From Microbacterium sp. RU33B (GTDB lineage Bacteria > Actinomycetota > Actinomycetes > Actinomycetales > Microbacteriaceae): 64,000 nt of DNA. The notes beneath the pieces are model-generated. The model saw only the letters and a program-made list of their open reading frames with translations. It ran no database searches and was not told the DNA's origin. The stretch is from the NCBI RefSeq assembly GCF_900155915.1, contig NZ_FTPO01000002.1, positions 248,001 through 312,000 of the forward strand, in the 5' to 3' direction. Positions 57,423-64,000 of the stretch are shown one piece after another (the first letter of the stretch is position 1; every line of letters starts with the position of its first letter). A program made the translations under genes and the position numbers.

Positions 57423-59672
57423 TCAGGCGACCGGGTCGACCTGGCGTCCGGTGACTTCTTCGATCACGTCGTCGCCCGGACGGATCTCGTCGAACGGCGC
57501 ATCGATCTCGGCGCGCTCCAAGAGCTCCGACATCCGGCGGCGACGCTGACGCGTGACGAGCGTCACGACCGTGCCCGCGCGACCCGCGCGACCCGTGCGG
57601 CCCGAACGGTGCAGGTAGGTCTTGTACTCGTCCGGCGGGTCGGCCTGGATCACGAGGTCGATGTCATCGACGTGGATGCCGCGCGCGGCGACGTCCGTCG
57701 CCACCAGGACGTCGACACGACCCGAGGTCATGCGCTCGAGGTTGCGTGTGCGCTTGGCCTGGTTCAGATCGCCGTGCAGGGCGAGCGCGCGGATGCCGAC
57801 GTCGTCGAACTGCTCGGCGAGCATCTCGGCGTAGGCGCGGGTGCGCGTGAACACGAGCGTCTTGCCGGGGCGGTCGACGAGCGAGGTGAGGATCTCCGCC
57901 TTGTCGCGGTGATCGATCACGAGCACGCGGTGCTCGATCGTGCCGGAGTCCTGGTCTTCGCCGGCGACCTCGTACACGGCGGGCTCCACGAGGAACTCGT
58001 CGACGAGCGAGGCGACCTCGCGGTCGAGCGTGGCGGAGAAGAGGAGCTTCTGCGATCCGTCGGCCGTCAGGCGCAGGATGCGCTGCACGGGCTCGAGGAA
58101 CCCGAGCTCGCACATGTGGTCGCCCTCGTCGAGCACCGTGATCCGGATGTCGGAGAGGTCGAGCTTGCCCTGCTTCTCGAGGTCTTCGATGCGACCGGGC
58201 GTGCCGATGATGATGTCGACGCCCTTCTTCAGTGCGCCCACCTGGCGCGCCTGGGGGACACCACCGTAGATCTGCGTCGTGAAGAGGCCGACCGAGCGCG
58301 CGATGGGCTGGATCGTGCGGTCGATCTGCAGTGCGAGCTCGCGGGTCGGGGCGAGGATCAGTGCCTTCGGGGAACGGCCGAACTCGCGACGCTGTCCCTT
58401 CTGGCTCTTCAGGATCGACTCCACGAGGGGGGCTCCGAAGGCGATCGTCTTGCCCGAGCCGGTGCGTCCGCGCGCGAGCACGTCCTTGCCGTCGAGGATC
58501 GCGGGGATCGTGGCGGCCTGGATCGGGAACGGCGTCGCCGCGCCCATGTCGCTCAGCTCGCGGACGATGTTGTCGCCGAGGCCCAGATCGCCGAAGGTCG
58601 TGTCGGCGACCTCACCGGCCTGGATGGCCTCGGCCTGGAGACGCTCGTGCACGACGTCGACGTGGTCCTGGTGCGCCTTCGGCTTCGTCTCGGCCGCCCA
58701 GTCCGAACGCGCGGGGCGCTCGTTGTCACGACGCGGGCGGTCGGTGCGCGGACGGTCGTCGAACGACCGAGCCGGACGGTCGGTGCGCGGACGGTCATCC
58801 CGGTCGTAGCGGGGCCGCTCCGTACGCGCCGGGCGCTCGCCCGCATCACGGCGAGGACGGTCGTCGAACGACCGAGCCGGACGCTCCGTGCGCGGACGGT
58901 CATCCCGGTCGTAGCGGGGCCGCTCCGTACGCGCCGGGCGCTCGCCCGCATCACGGCGAGGACGGTCGTCGAACGACCGAGCCGGACGCTCCGTGCGCGG
59001 ACGGTCATCGCGGTCGTAGCGGGGCCGCTCCGTACGCGCCGGGCGGTCGCCCGCATCACGGCGAGGACGGTCGTCGAACGAGCGCGGCGGGCGCTCGTCG
59101 AAGCTGCGACGCGGCCGGTCGCCGAAGTCGCGGGGCGGACGCGCGTCGCCGAACTCCTTGCGCGCCGGGCGCTCGGTCCAGCGATCGTTCGTGCGAGGGC
59201 GCTCCGAGGCGTCGCGGCGCGGCGCGCGGTCTCCCGTCCGGGGGGCGCGGTCGTCGAAACGGCGGGGCGCGCGGTCGTCGAAACGGCGCGGGGCGCGGTC
59301 ATCGCGGGAGTACGGTGCGCGGGCGTCGGACTCGCGGCGAGCGGGACGCTCGTCGCGAGAGGAACGCGGACGCTCGCCACCGGCATCGCGGCGCGGACGG
59401 TCGTCACGGTCGCCGCGACCGCCCTGGGCCTGGGAGCGGATGCCGCGCGACTCGTCGCGGCCCGCGCGCTCCTGCGCGGTCCAGCGGCGCTTCGCCGGGG
59501 CGTCCTCGGCCTCGGGGCGGTACCCGCGGTGGCCGGCGCTCCTGCTGCCGGTGGTGCCGGCGGACGCCTCACCCGGACGACGCTTGCGGTCCTGGTACGA
59601 GGTCTTCGCGCCGTAGCGCGGTTCGAAGTTCTTGGCGGCTCGACCGCCGGCCGGCTTCTTGCTCTTGGGCAT
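57423..59672 (-). CDS. DEAD-box RNA helicase with RD-rich repeat N-terminus and DEGD motif II
   Basis: 749 residues. Residues 1-335 are Arg/Asp/Pro-rich and disordered, with three 35-residue tandem units (RPARSFDDRPRRDAGERPAR-like). The helicase core (about 360-720) has the Q motif FPIQAATIP, GRTGSGKT, APTRELALQ, TPGRIEDL, SAT, VATDVAARGIHVDD and HRSGRTGRAG. Motif II reads VLDEGDHM (residues 515-518), with Gly for the usual Ala. Likely an RNA chaperone in ribosome or mRNA turnover; RD-rich tails of this type often drive condensates. ATG at 59672 has AGAAGGA upstream. The leader contains a perfect hairpin. Confidence 0.9.
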   Translation of the reverse strand: MPKSKKPAGGRAAKNFEPRYGAKTSYQDRKRRPGEASAGTTGSRSAGHRGYRPEAEDAPAKRRWTAQERAGRDESRGIRSQAQGGRGDRDDRPRRDAGGERPRSSRDERPARRESDARAPYSRDDRAPRRFDDRAPRRFDDRAPRTGDRAPRRDASERPRTNDRWTERPARKEFGDARPPRDFGDRPRRSFDERPPRSFDDRPRRDAGDRPARTERPRYDRDDRPRTERPARSFDDRPRRDAGERPARTERPRYDRDDRPRTERPARSFDDRPRRDAGERPARTERPRYDRDDRPRTDRPARSFDDRPRTDRPRRDNERPARSDWAAETKPKAHQDHVDVVHERLQAEAIQAGEVADTTFGDLGLGDNIVRELSDMGAATPFPIQAATIPAILDGKDVLARGRTGSGKTIAFGAPLVESILKSQKGQRREFGRSPKALILAPTRELALQIDRTIQPIARSVGLFTTQIYGGVPQARQVGALKKGVDIIIGTPGRIEDLEKQGKLDLSDIRITVLDEGDHMCELGFLEPVQRILRLTADGSQKLLFSATLDREVASLVDEFLVEPAVYEVAGEDQDSGTIEHRVLVIDHRDKAEILTSLVDRPGKTLVFTRTRAYAEMLAEQFDDVGIRALALHGDLNQAKRTRNLERMTSGRVDVLVATDVAARGIHVDDIDLVIQADPPDEYKTYLHRSGRTGRAGRAGTVVTLVTRQRRRRMSELLERAEIDAPFDEIRPGDDVIEEVTGRQVDPVA
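58756..59070 (-). repeat. three 105-bp tandem repeats in the helicase N-terminus
   Basis: Identical starts at 58756, 58861 and 58966, with the next partial unit at 59071, an exact 105-base period. Units differ at only a few positions, which suggests recent duplication and possible copy-number variation. Confidence 0.85.
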
Positions 59673-59709
59673 GGGGTGTCCTTCTGGGTTCTCTGCGCAC
59701 GAGAACAGC

Positions 59710-59727
59710 GCCCGCACGCATGCGGGC
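59710..59727 (-). promoter_or_regulatory. hairpin in the leader of the DEAD-box helicase
   Basis: GCCCGCA/TGCGGGC, 7 perfect pairs around a tetraloop, 38 bases upstream of the ATG. It could be a cold- or helicase-responsive leader structure or attenuator. Confidence 0.45.
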
Positions 59728-59762
59728 AACCCGAACATTCGTCGGCCGGGGCCATTCACAGT

Positions 59763-59797
59763 GATGGTTCATGCACACCTGATCGGTGCTCACCATC
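59763..59797. other. second hairpin in the helicase / DUF998 divergent gap
   Basis: GATGGT/ACCATC outer and GCAC/GTGC inner pairing. Its position near the helicase promoter suggests regulation, but nothing ties it to one gene. Confidence 0.35.
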
Positions 59798-59857
59798 GGC
59801 CCTCAGGACTCACACACCCTTCCGCGATCTCGTCGCGGGGTCCAGAGCCGACCGCCC

Positions 59858-59863
59858 TACACT
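59858..59863 (+). promoter_or_regulatory. -10 box (TACACT) upstream of the DUF998 leader
   Basis: A good TANNNT match implying transcription from about 59870, which leaves a 5' leader of roughly 150-275 bases before the DUF998 start. Confidence 0.4.
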
Positions 59864-59869
59864 ACCGGG

Positions 59870-60143
59870 GGCACCTGAGAGAAAGCCTCCCTGCATTTAT
59901 CGAGCCTCATCGCGGTACGCTGTCAGGGTCGGTGAAAGCCGTCACCGCTGGGGAGCCCTGCCCGCCACCGGCGACACTGTCACATCGGGACCGCTGCTGG
60001 GGAGGCGGAGGCTCCGGATGGGACTGTTGCCGCATACACACCCCCCCGGTGACCCCTTGAGCCTTCTCGACATCTCCCCGCACCCTCCCGCTCTCGTCCT
60101 GCGAGCGAAAGCGGCCATCGCGCCGCCGACGCGCGCCTCTCCT
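59870..60143 (+). ncRNA. candidate structured 5' leader of the DUF998 gene
   Basis: The leader folds by eye into CAGGG/CCCTG enclosing a perfect CGGTGA/TCACCG hairpin (near 59925-59960). Sequences like GGTCGGTGAAAGCC and GCCCGCCAC...ACTGTCAC recall conserved blocks of cobalamin riboswitches, but the spacing is wrong and no B12 gene follows. Together with 59673-59857, which holds hairpins and promoters, this accounts for the largest gap in the window. Confidence 0.3.
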
Positions 60144-60965
60144 ATGCCTCCGTCTCATCTGCTCGCCCGCTGGGCCACCGCCATCCTCGTCGTCGGCGTG
60201 TTCCTGGCGATCCTCACGACCCGCGACTCCGTCTGGTGGGGTCTGCACTTCTCCCAGCTCGGCACGTTCGGCGACACCTCCTCGCGCCTGTTCAACGGAG
60301 CGACCCTGGCGGCCGGCATCCTGCTGTCGGCCTACGGCACCGTGATCGGCGCCGATCTCCCCGCGACCATGACCCGACGCCGCAAGCTCTGGATCCAGCG
60401 ATCGCTCATCTCTGCGGGCGCGTTCCTGTCGCTCGTCGGCCTCGTTCCCATCCCCCTCTGCCCTCCGCTGCACGACATGATCGCGCTCGGACTGGTGCTC
60501 TCCTTCGTCTCCCTCATCGCCTCCTCCGTGCGATGCACCGGCCTGACGCGGGAGTTCCAGCGCTTCGCGCTGATCGGACTGATCATCCTCATCGCGGGGA
60601 TGATCCTCCTCTTCAGCCACGTCATCACCCTCGCGGCCTACGAGCTCGCCGCCTTCGGCACCATGGGCGTCTGGCTCCTCCGTCTGCCCCTGGCCCTGCC
60701 GGTCCGCGCCCACGAGCCGGCCGAGTCCGCCGAGCCGGCGACGGCCCCGTCCGTCCGCGCCCCCCGCACTCCCTCCCACCAGGTGCCGCGCGCCTCCGTC
60801 GTGCTCTCCGGACCGGCGACCGCCCCGCGCCGCGTGCACCACGTGCGCCCGGTGTCATCTCCCCGCCCGCCCCGCCGGACCGTGCGAGCACACCAGGCGG
60901 CCCGCGGCTCGATCCGCGGCGGACCCCGAGCCTCCCGGTCGCGCGGCGTCAGCGCTCGTCGCTGA
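60144..60965 (+). CDS. DUF998 membrane protein
   Basis: 273 residues with about six hydrophobic segments in the first 180 and a basic, Pro-rich cytoplasmic tail (about 185-273). GTFGDTSSRLFNGATLAAGI near the first helices fits the DUF998 family, whose function is unknown. ATG at 60144 gives a natural start just before helix 1. An in-frame ATG at 60018 has a good GGAGGCGGAG site and would add 42 residues, but their codon use is poor, so it is the second choice. A long leader precedes the gene. Confidence 0.78.
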   Translation: MPPSHLLARWATAILVVGVFLAILTTRDSVWWGLHFSQLGTFGDTSSRLFNGATLAAGILLSAYGTVIGADLPATMTRRRKLWIQRSLISAGAFLSLVGLVPIPLCPPLHDMIALGLVLSFVSLIASSVRCTGLTREFQRFALIGLIILIAGMILLFSHVITLAAYELAAFGTMGVWLLRLPLALPVRAHEPAESAEPATAPSVRAPRTPSHQVPRASVVLSGPATAPRRVHHVRPVSSPRPPRRTVRAHQAARGSIRGGPRASRSRGVSARR

Positions 60966-61023
60966 CCGCCCCGCACTGCCCGCAGGACACACGCGCGTCA
61001 CACGCGCGACCGACAATGGATGC

Positions 61024-61647
61024 ATGGTCGAGTCCGAGGCATCCCACCCCATCACCGTCGCCATCGAGCGCCGCATCGACCCGACCCGGGCGATCGAGGC
61101 CACGAGCTGGATGCAGGCCGGCACCGACCTCGCCGCGGGCTTCACCGGCTTCCTCGGCTCGGGCTGGGTGCGCGCCGGTGAGACGAGCGACCTCTGGTAC
61201 ATGCTCTACCGCTTCCGCGACATCCCGACCCTCGAGGCCTGGGAGCAGTCGCCCCAGCGCGAATGGTGGCTCGAGTCGGGTCACGCGTTCGCGCGGGAGG
61301 TGCGCGTCGAGCGACGCACGGGCATCGAGGGCTGGTTCGACGCCCCGTTCGCCACGCACATCGAATCGCGGACGACGACGGATGCCGCCCCGGCGACGGG
61401 TCCGATCCAGCAGCCCATCCCGGCAGCGCCTCCGCGGTGGAAGCAGGCCGTGACGATCTGGCTGGGGTTCTTCCCGACGAACCTGCTCGCCTCCTGGCTG
61501 CTGGGCTTCGTCCCCGGCTTCGTCGAGTGGCCGCTGTGGGCCCGCGTGCTGCTGGCGACGGTGCTCCTCACACCCGTCATGACGTACGCGGTGCTCCCCT
61601 GGGTGACCCGGATGCTCCGCCCCTGGCTGCAGCGCGGGCGCGCGTAG
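61024..61647 (+). CDS. antibiotic-biosynthesis-monooxygenase-like membrane protein
   Basis: 207 residues. The N-terminal ~100 match the dimeric ferredoxin-like ABM fold: TVAIERRIDPTRAIEATSWM, GFTGFLGSGWVRAG, WYMLYRFRDIPTLEAWEQS. Two C-terminal hydrophobic segments (about 143-165 and 172-195) anchor it in the membrane. Fusions of this kind occur in bacteria; the substrate is unknown and the domain may be non-catalytic. ATG at 61024. It converges with the RND pump gene after 28 bases. Confidence 0.82.
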   Translation: MVESEASHPITVAIERRIDPTRAIEATSWMQAGTDLAAGFTGFLGSGWVRAGETSDLWYMLYRFRDIPTLEAWEQSPQREWWLESGHAFAREVRVERRTGIEGWFDAPFATHIESRTTTDAAPATGPIQQPIPAAPPRWKQAVTIWLGFFPTNLLASWLLGFVPGFVEWPLWARVLLATVLLTPVMTYAVLPWVTRMLRPWLQRGRA

Positions 61648-61675
61648 CCCCGGTCCGAGCCGGCGGCGCGCCCAA

Positions 61676-64000
61676 TCAGCTGCGGCGGAGGTCGCGACGC
61701 GTCCGGCGCTCCTGCACGACGGGCGCGGAGGAGGGCAGGCCCCCCGCGAGGGCGGGCTCGCCGGCGGACGGCCCGGCATCCGGAGCATCCCGGCCGTCGA
61801 GTTGCGCAGCATCCGTCCCGCCGTTCCTGCGGGCCGCACGACGCTCCTTCGCGCCCTCGACGAGGTTGTACAGCGTCGGGAGCACGAGCAGCGTCAGGAC
61901 CGTGGACGACACGAGTCCGCCGATCACGACGATCGCGAGCGGCTGCGAGATGAACCCGCCGTGCCCGGTGATGCCGATCGCCATCGGGGTGAGGGCCAGG
62001 ATCGTCGCGAGCGCGGTCATGAGGATCGGGCGGAGGCGTCGCGCGCCGCCGGCGATCGTCGCGTCGTAGGCCGACAGGCCCTTCTCGCGGTACTGGTTCA
62101 CGAGGTCGACGAGCACGATCGCGTTCGTGACGACGATGCCGATGAGCATCAGGACACCGATGAGCGAGGCGACGCCGAGGGGCACGCCCGTGATGATCTG
62201 CAGCAGGATCGCTCCGGTCGCCGCGAAGGGCACCGAGATCAGCAGGAGGAGCGGCTGGCGGAGCGACTTGAAGGTCGCGACCATGACGATGTAGACGATC
62301 AGGATCGCGGCGAGCATCGCGAGCCCGAGCTGCGCGAACGCGTCCTGCTGCTGGGTCACGACACCGCCGAGCTCGGCGTCTGCGCCCGTGGGCAGATCGA
62401 CGTCGGCGAGCGCGGTCGTGACGGTGGCGGATGCCTCGTTCAGCGCGTCGCCGCTGGGCGTGACGGTGACGGTCGCGGTGCGCTGGCCGCGCTGCGTCGT
62501 GATCGAGGTCGGGCCCTGGCTCTCCTCGACCGTCGCGACGGCATCGAGGCGGATCACACCGGTCGCGCTCGGGATCTCGAGCGCCCGGAGTTCGTCGATC
62601 GTCGCGGGCACGGCGTCCTTCGCCAGGTACACCGTCAGTCCGGTGCCGTCGATCTCGACGGTGCCGATCGAGCGGGGCTGCATGGTGTTCGCGACGAGCG
62701 CCCCGACGGCGACCTCCGAGAGGCCGAGCGAGGCGGCCGTGTCGCGATCCACGGTCACGGCGACGTACGGAAGGGATGCGGCGAGGTTCGAGGTGACCTG
62801 GTCGAAGCCGTCCTGGCCATCGAGAGCCGTCACGACCAGGTCGGTCGCCTCCTGCAGGGTGGCGGCATCCGGTGCCGTGACATCGACTTCGATGTCGCTC
62901 GATCCGAACCCTCCGCCACCGGCGGCCACCGTGATCGTGCCGACGTCGTCGAGGTCGGCGACGGCCTCCTGGACGGCGGTGCGCACGGCATCCTGATCGG
63001 CGTCGGGATCGGTCGTGATCGAGTACGTCACACCGCTTCCGCCGCCGGAGAACGCGTCGCGCAGGGCCGATCCGGACGAGCCGATCGAGGTCTGCACGCT
63101 CTCGATGCCCTCGATGTCGACGATGGCCGCTTCGACCTTCGCCGCGGCGGCGTCCTCGGCGTCGAGGCTCGCCGACGGGCCGACCTCCTGCGTCATCGTG
63201 AACGTGTTCTGGCCGGAGTCGCCGAGGAAGTTGAGCTTCATGAAGGGCGCGGCCGCAGCCGTGCCGGCGAGGACGAGCACGGCGAGGAGCAGCGTCACCC
63301 ACGAGTGCCTGAGCGTCCAGCGGAGGATCGGCAGGTACGAGCGCTGCAGTCGCGACGGGGGCGCGGCGGGGTCTTCCGGATCGATCTCCTGGCCGGCGTC
63401 GTCGAGCAGCGGCTTGCCGGGGCGGAGGAACCAGTAGGCCAGCACGGGCACGATCGTCAGCGCCACGAAGAGCGATGCGAGCATCGCGATCGTGACCGTG
63501 AGCGCGAACGGGCGGAACAGCTCGCCCGTGACGTCGCCGACGAACGCGATCGGAAGGAACACGGCCACGGTCGTGATGGTCGACGCGGTGATCGCGGCGG
63601 CGACCTCGCGCACGCCGAGCAGGATCGAGGCCTTCTTGTCGGCCGTGCCGACGTAGTGGCGCTTGATGTTCTCGATGACGACGATCGAGTCGTCGACGAC
63701 GCGTCCGATCGCGATCGTGAGCGCGCCGAGGGTGAGGATGTTGAGGGAGTAGCCGAACGCCTGGATGCCGACGAACGTGATGAGCACGCTCGTGGGGATG
63801 GAGATGGCGGTCACGAGCGTCGAGCGCACCGACATCAGGAAGATCAGGATCACGATGACCGCGAAGACGAGGCCGAGCAGGCCCTCCTGCGCGAGCGCCT
63901 CGATCGACTGCTCGATGAACGGCGCCTGGTCGAAGATGACCGTGAACTGCGCCTCCGACCCGATCGCGTCCTGAAGATCGGGGAGCGCTGCGGTGACGGC
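61676..64000 (-). CDS. RND-family efflux permease (HAE1-like), 5' end missing
   Basis: C-terminal 774 residues of a proton-driven efflux pump; the start lies beyond the window. Visible are the N-terminal helix group with VFDQAPFIEQSIEALAQEG and LGALTIAIGRVVDDSIVVIENI (the Asp pair used for proton relay), a second porter domain, and the second helix group LIGVLMLIGIVVTNAIVLVDLVNQ. A ~50-residue basic/Ser tail ends the protein. The porter part is full of Asp/Thr/Gly. Unlike Gram-negative pumps, no outer membrane partner is expected; a lipid or drug substrate is likely but unproven. Confidence 0.92.
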   Translation of the reverse strand, partial: AVTAALPDLQDAIGSEAQFTVIFDQAPFIEQSIEALAQEGLLGLVFAVIVILIFLMSVRSTLVTAISIPTSVLITFVGIQAFGYSLNILTLGALTIAIGRVVDDSIVVIENIKRHYVGTADKKASILLGVREVAAAITASTITTVAVFLPIAFVGDVTGELFRPFALTVTIAMLASLFVALTIVPVLAYWFLRPGKPLLDDAGQEIDPEDPAAPPSRLQRSYLPILRWTLRHSWVTLLLAVLVLAGTAAAAPFMKLNFLGDSGQNTFTMTQEVGPSASLDAEDAAAAKVEAAIVDIEGIESVQTSIGSSGSALRDAFSGGGSGVTYSITTDPDADQDAVRTAVQEAVADLDDVGTITVAAGGGGFGSSDIEVDVTAPDAATLQEATDLVVTALDGQDGFDQVTSNLAASLPYVAVTVDRDTAASLGLSEVAVGALVANTMQPRSIGTVEIDGTGLTVYLAKDAVPATIDELRALEIPSATGVIRLDAVATVEESQGPTSITTQRGQRTATVTVTPSGDALNEASATVTTALADVDLPTGADAELGGVVTQQQDAFAQLGLAMLAAILIVYIVMVATFKSLRQPLLLLISVPFAATGAILLQIITGVPLGVASLIGVLMLIGIVVTNAIVLVDLVNQYREKGLSAYDATIAGGARRLRPILMTALATILALTPMAIGITGHGGFISQPLAIVVIGGLVSSTVLTLLVLPTLYNLVEGAKERRAARRNGGTDAAQLDGRDAPDAGPSAGEPALAGGLPSSAPVVQERRTRRDLRRS

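Noticed and set aside
59868..59910. TPP riboswitch suggested by GGGGGCACCTGAGA
   Set aside because: The other TPP blocks (ACCTGAT, TAATACCAGCG) are absent downstream.
57609..60143. Extension of the DUF998 frame across the DEAD-box gene
   Set aside because: Antisense to a proven helicase core; only the part from 60144 (or 60018) has membrane-protein character.

Overview
The window is about 70% G+C and carries 45 recognisable protein genes on both strands, with short intergenic gaps, many 1-4 base start/stop overlaps, GTG starts and several genes that look leaderless (a TANNNT box ending 6-7 bases before the start codon). Gene content (MoxR/DUF58/transglutaminase operon, Rv2578c-type radical SAM protein, DUF3516 helicase, double-ATPase ECF module, LAxTG-type surface protein) and the constant use of the heptamer GGATGCC point to an actinobacterium of the family Microbacteriaceae, most likely Microbacterium. 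This placement is inference from gene style, not a database match. No rRNA, tRNA, insertion sequence, prophage or CRISPR array was seen.

Layout. 1-5,030 (+): end of a GPH-type sugar symporter, then an aldehyde dehydrogenase and a GMC oxidoreductase that overlap by 4 bases. 5,210-10,404: proline iminopeptidase and YpfJ-type metallopeptidase (-), malate dehydrogenase, CPA1 Na+/H+ antiporter and a degenerate resolvase-like protein (+). 10,457-26,092 (-): an eight-gene operon of a 2,017-residue Ig-like/Fn3 surface protein, MoxR ATPase, DUF58, TgpA-like transglutaminase-fold protein, RDD-FHA, PP2C phosphatase, FHA protein and Ser/Thr kinase. 26,264-35,276 (-): UvrA-like ATPase, VapBC, a luciferase-like/FAD-oxidase fusion with its TetR regulator, Tag glycosylase and acyl-CoA oxidase. 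35,498-44,081: GH16-like protein (+), then GH3 glucosidase, RecQ, a Gly-rich membrane protein, DUF1697 and a DUF3516 helicase (-). 44,191-50,152 (+): acetyltransferase, pirin, a complete ECF transporter (S, fused A1-A2, T) and an LCP protein. 50,293-57,368: a repeat-rich LAxTG surface protein, acetyltransferase, acyl-CoA dehydrogenase, VanY-type carboxypeptidase, radical SAM protein and lipoprotein. 57,423-64,000: DEAD-box helicase with tandem repeats and a DEGD motif II, DUF998 membrane protein behind a long leader, a monooxygenase-like membrane protein and the C-terminal part of an RND efflux pump.

The most coherent system is the 15.6-kb operon. It joins a giant wall-crossing protein to an assembly set (MoxR, DUF58, TgpA-like) and a full phospho-Ser/Thr circuit (writer, eraser, two FHA readers). 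The kinase ends outside the cell in a small Fn3-like domain, the same fold class as the C-terminal repeats of the giant protein. The TgpA-like protein has Asp where the catalytic Cys should be.

The second theme is repeats and operators. There are two 76-bp palindromic elements placed just after stop codons, a 77-78-bp palindromic family with one copy inside a helicase gene, a third palindrome after the VanY gene, and short CCCTTCGACAGGCTC-type elements lying in frame inside transporter and dehydrogenase genes. Near-perfect palindromic operators lie in front of the TetR and GH3 genes, and a triple 11-bp direct repeat of OmpR/PhoB type lies in front of the acetyltransferase at 51,304.
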